Assembly (NCBI RefSeq): GCF_031128465.2
Contig: NZ_CP155618.1
Coordinates: 4,454,501 to 4,518,500, forward strand
From: Mariniflexile litorale
GTDB lineage: Bacteria; Bacteroidota; Bacteroidia; Flavobacteriales; Flavobacteriaceae
DNA: 64,000 nt
Direction: 5' to 3'
Under the pieces are notes generated by a model. The model had not been told where the DNA came from and did not search any database. It saw nothing but the letters and a program-made list of their open reading frames with translations. Of the stretch, positions 35,732 to 44,644 are shown piece by piece (the first letter of the stretch is position 1; each line of letters starts with the position of its first letter). The position numbers and the translations under genes are program-made.

Positions 35732-36847
35732 TTAATCGCCATCGGCATCTATATAGTCGACACTAATATTCATAGCTTGTACCATATCGACTTTAAATAA
35801 TACGACTGCTTTTTGCAATTCATCAAAAGCGATGGTCATTTTAGAATTATCGGTATTCACCTGATTGGTAAAATTAGCATCTAAAGCTTGTAATTTTGTA
35901 CGTGCTACGTTTAATTGGTTATTAATTAAAGTACTTAAATCATTGCCTCCTTTTGCAATATTCAAATAATCTAAATAAGCTTTAAAACTATTTGCCGTTG
36001 AAGCTGTATTATAAGCCTTTCCATTAAAGAAATTTTGAACGGCGTTTATCGCATCCAAAGCTAAAACTTTAGAAACCTCTTGGTTGTAATATGCTTCTAC
36101 TTTATCGGGTAATGGGTTTGTAGAAAAATTACCTGCTGGAATTCCAATTTTATTAGCTCGCAATCCTTTTTCGTAATAGAAAATAAAATCGTTTGTCAAT
36201 TTATTTGTAGCACTAGTTGCTGTATTTGTTGTGCTGTTAACAAAAGTATCTCTGTAACCCGAAGTCCAATCATTTAAAACCGTTTCGGTAAGCGTTTTCA
36301 TCTGATTAACAAGATCTGACAGATACTTTTTATAACCGCTAGCATTGGTATTGGTTGTATATATATTTAATATCGCCACATCACCTGAAGCAACACCGTA
36401 AAGTAAATAATCTAAAGCAGGAAAACCTACTGCATCATTATTATTGGCATGTGCTAAATCGTATGTCCCATTAGTAATATTGGTTTCAATATCGGTCACC
36501 GTTGTTGGATACACATTCATTTGATACCCATAATTAATGGCTTCTGCTTTTCCTATGTTAAACATTTCAGCATATTGCCATACTTTATAAGCGTTTAACC
36601 ACGCAGTACGCAATGCATCCAAACTGGTTTGATTTGGCGTTCCCACAAAACCATCTTTAGCAGTTACTAAAGCTTGTAATTTAGTGTTCAAATCTTGATG
36701 AACTGGAATAATAATATTATCTGCCCAATTAATAAGCATGGTTTGTCTGTCAAAATTATCTAATGATTTTTCATCACCCTTATCTGAACTACTACAAGCG
36801 GCAATTATTAAAGTTAAAACGACTGCCGAAATAATTTTTTTAATCAT
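35732..36847 (-). CDS. Imelysin-family lipoprotein
   Basis: The 371-residue lipoprotein has lipobox IAACS (Cys18). It matches the all-helical imelysin/peptidase-M75-like family of periplasmic or surface proteins tied to iron uptake. The family motif GxHxxE appears as GFPALDYLLYG, with His replaced by Pro and Glu by Asp, so the classical metal-binding residues are missing at that site. It is flanked by hairpins on both sides within the operon. A binding rather than enzymatic role alongside the TonB-dependent receptor is likely. Confidence 0.85.
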   Translation of the reverse strand: MIKKIISAVVLTLIIAACSSSDKGDEKSLDNFDRQTMLINWADNIIIPVHQDLNTKLQALVTAKDGFVGTPNQTSLDALRTAWLNAYKVWQYAEMFNIGKAEAINYGYQMNVYPTTVTDIETNITNGTYDLAHANNNDAVGFPALDYLLYGVASGDVAILNIYTTNTNASGYKKYLSDLVNQMKTLTETVLNDWTSGYRDTFVNSTTNTATSATNKLTNDFIFYYEKGLRANKIGIPAGNFSTNPLPDKVEAYYNQEVSKVLALDAINAVQNFFNGKAYNTASTANSFKAYLDYLNIAKGGNDLSTLINNQLNVARTKLQALDANFTNQVNTDNSKMTIAFDELQKAVVLFKVDMVQAMNISVDYIDADGD

Positions 36848-36881
36848 AACCCTATTCTTCTTAAATATTTTGCAAATATAA

Positions 36882-36920
36882 ATAAGCAGACGGATTATTT
36901 TTATAAATCCATCTGCTTAT
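36882..36920 (-). terminator. Hairpin between DUF4856 and imelysin-like genes
   Basis: A 15-bp stem with one mismatch (36882-36896 with 36906-36920) and a 9-nt loop lies in the 99-bp gap; on the minus strand the T-rich run is weak. Partial terminator or processing site. Confidence 0.55.
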
Positions 36921-36946
36921 ATTCATTAAAACTAATTTAACTTATA

Positions 36947-38143
36947 TTAATTAGCATCTTTTGCTTGCGCTGTTGTAAAACCAAACTTTGCTGCTATAGC
37001 ATCAGATATATTATCTATTGTGGTTTCTGTTACATCCCAAAAACCATTTCCTGCCATAAGTTGTGCTAAATAACCATCAACTTCCGTTTTAGTTACATAA
37101 GGCGATGTTGAGTTTGGTTTTCTTGTAAATTGTAAACTATAAATAAACCCATAAGCTTCAGACAATGCATGAAATGCTCTCGCATTATCAATTCCTAAAT
37201 TTGCTTTTGAAGCTTGTAAATAAAACACACCTCTTACCGCTGGTATTTTAGATAGGTTCTCTCTAATTATTTCAGCTTGTTGATCGCGAATTGTATATTT
37301 TTTTGCTACAATTGCTGCTCTTCCTAACTTAAAAGCATTGTAAACATCTTCAGCCAACGTTGAAAAGTCTGAATCGCCTCCTACTCTTTCAATATATTCA
37401 CTTAAAAATTGATCAGCATCCAATACTGGCTCCGCAGGATTCGCTTCACTACCATATAAATAACCATAAGCTTCATCCCATTTATGCTCCATAGAGGTAT
37501 AACTTTTACCTGCTTCTAAAACACCATTATTATTATCAGCGATGTTTGAACCCGCATCTAACACAGCTGGACTTAAATAGTTATTTAATATTTGATCCAT
37601 CATTAAACCACCAATTAATCCTTTTGCAAACGCTTGGTTTAACTCCAAACCTTTACCAGTAATATAACGGATAGAACCACCTCCATTTTGTTGTAACTGA
37701 CCTGCATTTCCCGCAGTAGCAACAGTAATCCAATTAGGAAAAACTTCAGATACCTGTGTTGCTATCCAACCATCAAAATCAGCTTTGATAGCATTTGATA
37801 CAGTTGTATTAGCAGAATAATAATCAGTTGAAGCAGCTACTTTACTACGAACATTTTTGTCTGATGCATTTAAATTAGCTTCCGTAAAATCATTTTCTCC
37901 TTGAGCATGCGCAAACATGGCATTTAACTGGACTTCAGTTTTTGTATTGTCTTTTAAAGCATTTACGACTGCATCTGCCATTTGAATTCTAGTCGTTTGA
38001 CCGTTAAAATCCACTGTTGAAGCATTATCACGTGTAAACACGTAAGTTGCTGGAGTTTCTATTGATTTTGAATTATCGTCATCCTTTGAACATGATGCCA
38101 GTAATGCTGCGGATACAGCTACGAGTGATAAGATTTTATTCAT
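36947..38143 (-). CDS. DUF4856 lipoprotein
   Basis: This 398-residue lipoprotein has lipobox LLASC (Cys18) and matches DUF4856, a Bacteroidota family, by the TRIQMADAVV start region, GKGLELNQAFAKGLIGGLMMDQILNNYL and the MEHKWDEAYGYLYG block. The last resembles imelysin-like helices and carries a His and Glu that could bind metal. It is the first gene of the operon with the imelysin-like protein, HTTM protein and receptor, which suggests a metal-related surface function. A good -33/-7 promoter precedes it. Confidence 0.82.
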   Translation of the reverse strand: MNKILSLVAVSAALLASCSKDDDNSKSIETPATYVFTRDNASTVDFNGQTTRIQMADAVVNALKDNTKTEVQLNAMFAHAQGENDFTEANLNASDKNVRSKVAASTDYYSANTTVSNAIKADFDGWIATQVSEVFPNWITVATAGNAGQLQQNGGGSIRYITGKGLELNQAFAKGLIGGLMMDQILNNYLSPAVLDAGSNIADNNNGVLEAGKSYTSMEHKWDEAYGYLYGSEANPAEPVLDADQFLSEYIERVGGDSDFSTLAEDVYNAFKLGRAAIVAKKYTIRDQQAEIIRENLSKIPAVRGVFYLQASKANLGIDNARAFHALSEAYGFIYSLQFTRKPNSTSPYVTKTEVDGYLAQLMAGNGFWDVTETTIDNISDAIAAKFGFTTAQAKDAN

Positions 38144-38183
38144 TTTATTTAGACTTGATATAAATAGTAATTTAATTCTTGTG

Positions 38184-38214
38184 CAAAAATAAAATACAAA
38201 ATGACATCTGCAAA
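38184..38214 (-). promoter_or_regulatory. Promoter of the DUF4856-imelysin-HTTM-receptor operon
   Basis: Minus-strand TTTG (38214-38211), a 19-nt spacer and TATTTTTG (38191-38184) match the Bacteroidota -33/-7 consensus, 40 bp before the start codon. It is the clearest promoter in the window. Confidence 0.7.
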
Positions 38215-38284
38215 GTTTATTTAGATTAAATTTAAATAAAAGTTGCGAATATTTAATTTTTTAGATTTTTAGAACCTTTATAGA

Positions 38285-39151
38285 TTAATGATAAACACTA
38301 AAAATTTTAGTAGCCTCGTTATGAGCACTTTCAAAACTAAGAGCATTTAAGCTGTTATTTTTTTGAGAAGTAAAGTAAGATAACAACTTTTCGGTTGGCA
38401 TATTGCCAATTAACTCGTCTGTTGCCATGGGACAACCCCCATAACCTTGTATGGCACCATCAAAACGTTTACATCCTGCTTTGTAAGCAGCATCTATTTT
38501 TTCAAACCAGGTAGAAGGTGTAGTATGCAAATGGGCTCCAAATTCTATTTTTCTGTATCGAGAAATCAAATTTGAAAACAAATAGTGTATACTTTCAGCA
38601 TTTGAACTACCAATAGTATCACTCAATGATAATATTTTAACCCCCATACCACTTAAACGCTCAGTCCACTCCCCTACGATGTCAACATTCCATGGGTCGC
38701 CATAAGGGTTTCCAAAACCCATAGAAATATAAACCACTACTTCTTTATTAGTTTTATTAGCAATTTCTAAAATTTCAGACAATATAATTATAGATTGGGC
38801 AATGGTTTTATGCGTGTTTCGCATTTGAAAATTCTCAGATATTGAAAAAGGATAACCTAAATAACCTATTTCAGGATGTTTACTAGCTTCTTCGGCTCCT
38901 CGAGTATTTGCAATGATGGCTAATAACTTGCTGCTGGTTTTACTTAAATCTAATTGTGATAATACTTCAGCTGTATCTACCATTTGCGGGATGGCTTTAG
39001 GCGACACAAAACTTCCAAAATCAATGGTATCAAAGCCTACACGTAGTAACGACTGGATGTATTGCACTTTTTTCTCTGTGGGAATAAATTGCTTTATACC
39101 TTGCATAGCGTCTCGTGGACATTCTATAATCTTTATTTGGCTCGACATCAT
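38285..39151 (-). CDS. Hydroxymethylglutaryl-CoA lyase-type enzyme
   Basis: The 288-residue HMGL-like TIM barrel is expected to cleave HMG-CoA to acetyl-CoA and acetoacetate at the end of leucine degradation. PRDAMQ (Asp14) corresponds to the catalytic PRDGLQ, HLHTT (His207, His209) to the metal-binding HCHDT, and GYGGCP (Cys240) to the signature cysteine. Each motif is slightly altered. No leucine-degradation partner genes lie nearby. Met1 and Met2 are both possible starts. A related aldol-type lyase is the alternative. Confidence 0.85.
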   Translation of the reverse strand: MMSSQIKIIECPRDAMQGIKQFIPTEKKVQYIQSLLRVGFDTIDFGSFVSPKAIPQMVDTAEVLSQLDLSKTSSKLLAIIANTRGAEEASKHPEIGYLGYPFSISENFQMRNTHKTIAQSIIILSEILEIANKTNKEVVVYISMGFGNPYGDPWNVDIVGEWTERLSGMGVKILSLSDTIGSSNAESIHYLFSNLISRYRKIEFGAHLHTTPSTWFEKIDAAYKAGCKRFDGAIQGYGGCPMATDELIGNMPTEKLLSYFTSQKNNSLNALSFESAHNEATKIFSVYH

Positions 39152-39497
39152 TTGGATTAAAATACAATGCTAAAAATACTTTATTTTTTATAAAAGCTTA
39201 ATTAAAAAAAGTAAAAAGTTAGTTCTTAAAAGAATTCCAAAGAATAACCTATTCAAAAAGTGAAGAGTATCAACTGAGTATTTAAAAATGATAGTATTTA
39301 CAATAGTTTGAAGTATAAAATAGATGTAAACTTAACTTACTTAGGCAAAGACTTCTACCTGTTAAAACAGAATTCCATAAACGGAAAAATCAGAATCAAT
39401 AAGCTTATTGTCAAATAGTCGATAAATCTCACGCTTCAACGTTTTTATTATTGATAACATCAATTAAGGAATACATTTGAAAAAATGTTTTCCCCAA
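39152..39497. other. Gene-poor stretch before the metalloprotease gene
   Basis: This 346-bp A/T-rich gap shows no clear RNA gene or repeat. A 47-codon open stretch on the plus strand (39278-39418) has a protein-like composition (DVNLTYLGKDFYLLK) but no start codon or partner and may be a fragment or chance. Confidence 0.4.
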
Positions 39498-41417
39498 ATG
39501 AATATTTTTAAACCTACATTTCATACTATTTTATTTCTGTTATACCTGTCATTTGGCACTATCGGTTTTGCTCAAAATGAAGCAGCATCATGCGGAACCA
39601 TTACCTCAAAAAAATCTTTAGACTTTTATAAAAGCATTAAACCACAACTCAATAACTACGAACAAGTTTTTATGCAAAAGCAATTGTCTAAAAACTCATC
39701 GAATAAGTTAATTAACTCTATCCCTGTAAAAGCCCATATTATTCGAAATTCTAACGGAACTGGAGGCATGTGTGAAGCAAATCTTAATACGGCTATTGCT
39801 AATTTAAATAGCATCTATGCCGATGCATATATGGAGTTCTTTTTATGTGATGGAATAAATTATATAAACGAAGACAGCCTTTGCCATTTAAAAAAAGGTG
39901 ACGAGAAAACGTTAATAGAAACCAATAATGTTACTGGTTTAATAAATATTTATTTTACCGATTATATTGAAAATGATTCTGATGAAAGCATCTGCGGTTA
40001 TGTGGATAACGAAGGTAGAAAGGATGTGATTGTTATAAAAAACAGTTGTGTTTCTAACAATTCTACACTAGCTCATGAAATGGGACATTTTTTCTCATTG
40101 ATGCATACCCATGGTCCTGATGATACAAAAACCACCGAATTAGTGGATGCTAGTAATTGCGATACCGATGGGGATGGCATATGCGACACCCCTGCCGACC
40201 CAAAGTTAACCCATAAAAACATTAATAATTTTTGCCAGTATATTGGAACCGAAACCGATGCCAACGGCGCTAATTATATACCCGATACAGGCAATATCAT
40301 GTCTTATTCTATGAAAGGCTGTCGTTCACATTTTTCACAACAGCAACTAGCACGTATGAATGCATTTTATCTTATTGCAAAAAACTATTTGGCTTGTCCA
40401 ACATTCAATACAAATTTTACGGCAGATATTAGTCAAACTTGCGACGAATCCTTAACTGTAAACTTTGAAAGCTATTGTAAAAACATCAATAAATGGGCAT
40501 GGGACATGGATGGTGATGGGGTTATTGATTATACCACACAAAATCCATCACATACCTTTACAACAGGTGTTTATGATATAACATTAACCGTTTCTAATAA
40601 ATCGAAATGCATAAGAAAAACCTATTCCAAATTTATAAAAGTTGGTAATGCTGAATCACTATTTAATGAAGATTTTGAATCTTACAACTTACAAAACGAT
40701 GCCAATTGGACCGCTAGAGATGTAACTAAAAATGGCTACAACTGGCTTTTAAATAAAGGGGGTACTAGCTCTGATACCACAGGACCACTTTTCTCAAAAA
40801 CAACAAACAACCAGTCTTACACCTATATGTATGCTGAAGCATCGGGTGCACAACCTGGTGATATTACCGAATTAATTTCACCATGTATAGATATAACAAA
40901 TCCAAATTCCGAACTTGAATTCTCATACCACATGTTTGGTAAAGGTATTGGTGAATTACATATTGATATTAAAACAGATGACGGTTATATAAACGATGTT
41001 GTTCCTGCAATTATTGGTAGCCAACAGAAGCATCAAGATGAGGCATTTTTAATTAAGAATATCAATTTATCTGAATACATCGGTCAAACTATTAACGTTC
41101 GTTTTAGGGCCGTAAGAGGCTATAATTGGGATGGTGATATTGCTATTGATAACATTTTTATTAAAACCATAGATGTTCCAATTACAAATGCTACTGTTAA
41201 AATATATCCAAACCCTATATCTGGAAAAACCATTCATGTTGCTATTTCACAACCGTACACAACTGCAAGTTATCATCTTACTGATTTAACAGGAAACGTT
41301 ATACTAGCAGGAAATTTAATAAATAAGCAAATATATGTTGGGAGCTTAACTTCAGGTATGTATTTACTAACCATTAGAAGTAAAGGCACTACTGTTACTA
41401 AAAAGATTATAAAATAA
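39498..41417 (+). CDS. Secreted M43-family metalloprotease with PKD domain and type IX sorting signal
   Basis: The 639-residue exported zinc protease has a signal peptide ending GFAQ and a short propeptide. The catalytic domain has AHEMGHFFSLMHTHG (HExxHxxxxxH zinc motif) and the Met-turn NIMSYSMKG, the pattern of pappalysin/cytophagalysin (M43B) enzymes. A PKD-like domain follows (WAWDMDGDGVIDY ... THTF-type strands), then a MAM/jelly-roll-like domain and a C-terminal type A sorting domain (VKIYPNPISG to KKIIK) for the type IX secretion system. ATG at 39498 is preferred to TTG 39477 because it starts a standard signal peptide. It is a single-gene unit convergent with pyrD. Confidence 0.9.
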   Translation: MNIFKPTFHTILFLLYLSFGTIGFAQNEAASCGTITSKKSLDFYKSIKPQLNNYEQVFMQKQLSKNSSNKLINSIPVKAHIIRNSNGTGGMCEANLNTAIANLNSIYADAYMEFFLCDGINYINEDSLCHLKKGDEKTLIETNNVTGLINIYFTDYIENDSDESICGYVDNEGRKDVIVIKNSCVSNNSTLAHEMGHFFSLMHTHGPDDTKTTELVDASNCDTDGDGICDTPADPKLTHKNINNFCQYIGTETDANGANYIPDTGNIMSYSMKGCRSHFSQQQLARMNAFYLIAKNYLACPTFNTNFTADISQTCDESLTVNFESYCKNINKWAWDMDGDGVIDYTTQNPSHTFTTGVYDITLTVSNKSKCIRKTYSKFIKVGNAESLFNEDFESYNLQNDANWTARDVTKNGYNWLLNKGGTSSDTTGPLFSKTTNNQSYTYMYAEASGAQPGDITELISPCIDITNPNSELEFSYHMFGKGIGELHIDIKTDDGYINDVVPAIIGSQQKHQDEAFLIKNINLSEYIGQTINVRFRAVRGYNWDGDIAIDNIFIKTIDVPITNATVKIYPNPISGKTIHVAISQPYTTASYHLTDLTGNVILAGNLINKQIYVGSLTSGMYLLTIRSKGTTVTKKIIK

Positions 41418-41419
41418 AA

Positions 41420-42454
41420 CTAAGTAGTCTTAAGAAGTGCTTTGTTAATCGCTTTTACCAAACTGGGACCTTCGTAAATAAAACCAGTGTAGACCTGTAC
41501 CAAATCGGCACCTGCTGCTATCTTTTCTAAAGCATCTTCGGCGGAGTGAATACCACCAACTCCTATTATCGGGAATGCTTTATTGCTTTTATTGGTTAGA
41601 TATTTAATAACTTGTGTACTTTTATTTTTAACAGGCTGTCCACTTAAACCGCCGTTTCCAATAGCTTCTAATTGTGCTTCAGAAGCTTTTAAACCCACTC
41701 TATCAGTAGATGTATTACTCGCAATAACTCCATCTAATTTGGTAACAGTAACCAAATCTATAATTTCATCTAATTGATTATTATTTAAATCGGGGGAAAT
41801 TTTTAAAAGTATAGGCTTTTGTTTTTCAAATGTTTGATTTGCTTTTTGTACAGCGCCAATCAACTCTTCTAAATATTCTTTATCGTTTAGTTTGGCATGA
41901 CTTCCCACATTTGGGCAACTTACATTTAATACAAAATAATCTACATATGGGTGCAGTGCATTAAAGCACTCTAGGTAATCTTTCGTATAATCTTCAGGTT
42001 TTGTGTTGGTGTTTTTTCCAATATTCCCACCTATAATAAGTCTTCCTTTATTCTTTTTTAATTGTGTTATAGCAGCTTCAAGACCTTCATTATTAAAACC
42101 CATACGGTTAATAATACCTTGATCGTCTTTTAAACGAAATAAACGCTTTTTAGGATTTCCTGCTTGTGCTTTAGGGGTTACAGTTCCTATTTCAATAAAA
42201 CCAAATCCAAAATTTGCTAATTCATTATACAACACCGCATTCTTATCAAATCCTGCTGCTAAACCTACTGGGTTTTTAAAAGTAATGCCAAATAAGTTTC
42301 TTTCCAATCGTTTGTCATTCACAACATACAAACTTCTAAAAACAGCAGAGAAACCTGGTATTTTAGAGCTGTTTTTTATTAGTGAGAATGTAAAATAATG
42401 AATCTTTTCTGGGTCAAACAAGAAAAATAACGGGCGAAGTAATAGTTTGTACAT
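41420..42454 (-). CDS. pyrD: Dihydroorotate dehydrogenase (quinone), class 2
   Basis: The 344-residue FMN enzyme oxidises dihydroorotate to orotate with quinone as acceptor. The N-terminal amphipathic helix (about residues 1-30), [17 protein letters not shown] and NVSCPNVG with the class 2 catalytic Ser are present, as are KISPD and [11 protein letters not shown] near the C-terminus. It ends 3 bp from the protease gene on the opposite strand. A -7 element TACTTTTG lies at 42476-42469. Confidence 0.96.
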   Translation of the reverse strand: MYKLLLRPLFFLFDPEKIHYFTFSLIKNSSKIPGFSAVFRSLYVVNDKRLERNLFGITFKNPVGLAAGFDKNAVLYNELANFGFGFIEIGTVTPKAQAGNPKKRLFRLKDDQGIINRMGFNNEGLEAAITQLKKNKGRLIIGGNIGKNTNTKPEDYTKDYLECFNALHPYVDYFVLNVSCPNVGSHAKLNDKEYLEELIGAVQKANQTFEKQKPILLKISPDLNNNQLDEIIDLVTVTKLDGVIASNTSTDRVGLKASEAQLEAIGNGGLSGQPVKNKSTQVIKYLTNKSNKAFPIIGVGGIHSAEDALEKIAAGADLVQVYTGFIYEGPSLVKAINKALLKTT

Positions 42455-42468
42455 CTGTATTATTTGTG

Positions 42469-42476
42469 CAAAAGTA
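42469..42476 (-). promoter_or_regulatory. -7 element of pyrD
   Basis: Minus-strand TACTTTTG fits TAnnTTTG, 14 bp before the pyrD start, implying a very short leader. Confidence 0.5.
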
Positions 42477-42535
42477 CTCCTAAATATTTAAAATAAAAAA
42501 TCATCCTTTTCAAAAGCCAAAAAAATTAATAATCG

Positions 42536-42543
42536 TACTTTTG
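42536..42543 (+). promoter_or_regulatory. -7 element of pepT
   Basis: TACTTTTG fits TAnnTTTG, 77 bp before the pepT start and divergent from the pyrD element. Confidence 0.45.
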
Positions 42544-42620
42544 AACTTTAAAAGGTTACTTGATTTTTCGTACTCAAACTCTAAAAAGTTATACCTTAAC
42601 CCTCTAAAATTCATTTCAAA

Positions 42621-43862
42621 ATGATTTCAAAAGAACACATTATAAAACGCTTTATAAGTTACGTTACCATTGATACCGAATCGGATCCGACATCAAACAC
42701 CACTCCTAGCACTGCTAAACAATGGGTTTTGGCGAACAAACTAGCCGAAGAACTAAAAACCATTGGCATGCACGATGTGAGCATTGATGAAAACGCTTAT
42801 ATTATGGCAACCTTACCAAGTAATGTAAGCCATGAAACACCTACTATTGGTTTTATTTCGCATTTTGATACCTCACCCGATTTTACCGGTGCCAATATAA
42901 AACCTCAAATTATTGAAGATTACAATGGGAAAGATATTGTTTTAAATGAAGCTGAAAACATTATTCTGTCTCCAGATTATTTTGACGATTTACTGCAATA
43001 TAAAGGTCAAACCCTAATTACAACGGATGGTACAACCCTATTGGGGGCTGATGATAAAGCAGGCATTACCGAAATTGTTTCGGCTATGGAATATTTAATT
43101 AACCATCCAGAAATTAAACACGGAACCATTAAAGTTGGGTTTACTCCAGATGAAGAAATAGGCAGAGGCGCCCATAAATTTGATGTTGATAAATTTGGAG
43201 CCGATTGGGCATACACCATGGATGGTAGCCAAATAGGCGAATTAGAATATGAAAACTTTAATGCCGCTGGTGCTGTTGTAAAAGTAAAAGGTAAAATTGT
43301 ACACCCAGGGTATGCCAAGGGTAAAATGATAAATTCGATGTATATTGCCCAAGAATTTATCAACTCATTACCAAGACTTGAAACTCCTGAACACACCGAT
43401 GAGTATCAAGGATTTTTCCATTTATCTTCCATAAAAGGCGAAGTAGAAGAAACTGTTTTAGAATATATTATTCGCGACCACGATTTCGGGCATTTTGAAG
43501 CACGCAAAGCCGTTATGAAAAAATTAACCAACGAGTTAAACGAACAATACGGCTGGGAAGTAATAAGCGTTGAAATAAAAGATCAATATTTTAATATGCG
43601 TAAAAAGATTGAACCCGTAATGCATATTGTAGACATTGCTGAAGAAGCCATGAAACAGCTTCATATTGAACCGCTTATAAAACCAATTCGTGGTGGTACT
43701 GATGGCTCACAATTAAGTTATAAGGGCTTACCTTGCCCCAATATATTTGCTGGCGGACATAACTTTCATGGCCGTTACGAATATGTGCCTGTTGAAAGCA
43801 TGATAAAAGCCACCGAAGTAATTTGTAAAATTGCTGAATTAACTGCTTTAAAAAAACAATAA
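42621..43862 (+). CDS. pepT: Peptidase T (tripeptide aminopeptidase)
   Basis: This 413-residue M20 zinc peptidase releases the N-terminal residue of tripeptides in the cytoplasm. Visible residues are the metal-binding [16 protein letters not shown] with bridging Asp, [10 protein letters not shown] with the catalytic Glu, the dimerisation domain ([14 protein letters not shown]) and the final [10 protein letters not shown]. Length is the PepT standard. It stands alone and ends in a long hairpin shared with the convergent response-regulator gene. Confidence 0.95.
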   Translation: MISKEHIIKRFISYVTIDTESDPTSNTTPSTAKQWVLANKLAEELKTIGMHDVSIDENAYIMATLPSNVSHETPTIGFISHFDTSPDFTGANIKPQIIEDYNGKDIVLNEAENIILSPDYFDDLLQYKGQTLITTDGTTLLGADDKAGITEIVSAMEYLINHPEIKHGTIKVGFTPDEEIGRGAHKFDVDKFGADWAYTMDGSQIGELEYENFNAAGAVVKVKGKIVHPGYAKGKMINSMYIAQEFINSLPRLETPEHTDEYQGFFHLSSIKGEVEETVLEYIIRDHDFGHFEARKAVMKKLTNELNEQYGWEVISVEIKDQYFNMRKKIEPVMHIVDIAEEAMKQLHIEPLIKPIRGGTDGSQLSYKGLPCPNIFAGGHNFHGRYEYVPVESMIKATEVICKIAELTALKKQ

Positions 43863-43870
43863 GTTGACAT

Positions 43871-43927
43871 AAATATTTAGTAATAAAAAATCCAGCTAGT
43901 TGCTGGATTTTTTATTACTAAATATTT
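43871..43927. terminator. Very long bidirectional terminator (26-bp perfect stem)
   Basis: Positions 43871-43896 pair without mismatch with 43902-43927 around the 5-nt loop TAGTT. The GC-richer core ATCCAGC sits next to the loop with T-runs on both sides. It serves pepT and the convergent two-component operon. Confidence 0.9.
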
Positions 43928-43940
43928 CTTCTTCTAAACG

Positions 43941-44642
43941 TTAATTTACTACCAATCTAAACCCTTCGCCGTGTATGTTTAGTATTTCTACTTTTTCATC
44001 TAACTTCATGTATTTACGCAGTTTGGCAATGTACACATCCATACTACGTGATGTAAAGTAGTTATCGTCTCTCCAAATTTTGGTTAATGCTAATTCACGA
44101 GGCATCAAATCATTTTCATGTAACGCCAATAGACGTAACAACTCATTTTCTTTAGGTGATAATTTAACGGGGGATCCGCCATCAAATTTCAAAAACCGCA
44201 ACTTAGAGTTTAAATCAAAACGCCCTATTTTAAACTCAAATTGCTTACTATCTGAAATCGTTTCTGTAGCTTTGCGTTGTATAATGGCTTTAATTTTCAT
44301 TAACAACACTTCACTATCAAACGGCTTGTTTAAATAATCGTCGGCACCTACCTTATAACCTCTTAAAACATCTTCTTTCATGGTTTTGGCAGTTAAGAAA
44401 ACAATAGGTACATCGGTATTCTTTTCACGTATCTCTTTTGCTAAAGTAAACCCATCTTTATAGGGCATCATAACATCTAGAATGCATAAATCGTAATCGT
44501 CTTTTTTAAATTTTTCGAAACCTTCCATTCCGTTTTTGGCATGAACAACATCGTAATCGTTCATCATCAAATAATCTTTAAGAACGATTCCAAAATTAGG
44601 ATCGTCTTCCACTAGTAATATTTTCTTTTTTTGCTCTTCCAT
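43941..44642 (-). CDS. OmpR-family response regulator
   Basis: The 233-residue regulator has a receiver domain (acid pocket VEDD, phospho-acceptor Asp in LCILDVMMPYKDGF, about residue 54, Lys in NKPF) and a C-terminal OmpR/PhoB winged helix (KLSPKENELLRLL, then RSMDVYIAKLRK). It resembles the RprY regulators of Bacteroidota. The kinase gene ends 2 bp upstream, so the pair is one operon. Direct repeats TTAACATTT just upstream of the kinase gene could be an autoregulatory site. Confidence 0.93.
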   Translation of the reverse strand: MEEQKKKILLVEDDPNFGIVLKDYLMMNDYDVVHAKNGMEGFEKFKKDDYDLCILDVMMPYKDGFTLAKEIREKNTDVPIVFLTAKTMKEDVLRGYKVGADDYLNKPFDSEVLLMKIKAIIQRKATETISDSKQFEFKIGRFDLNSKLRFLKFDGGSPVKLSPKENELLRLLALHENDLMPRELALTKIWRDDNYFTSRSMDVYIAKLRKYMKLDEKVEILNIHGEGFRLVVN

Positions 44643-44644
44643 TT

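Noticed and set aside
43007-43396. 129-codon open frame on the minus strand within pepT
   Set aside because: Lies fully inside a well-conserved gene in another frame and its peptide shows no domain pattern.
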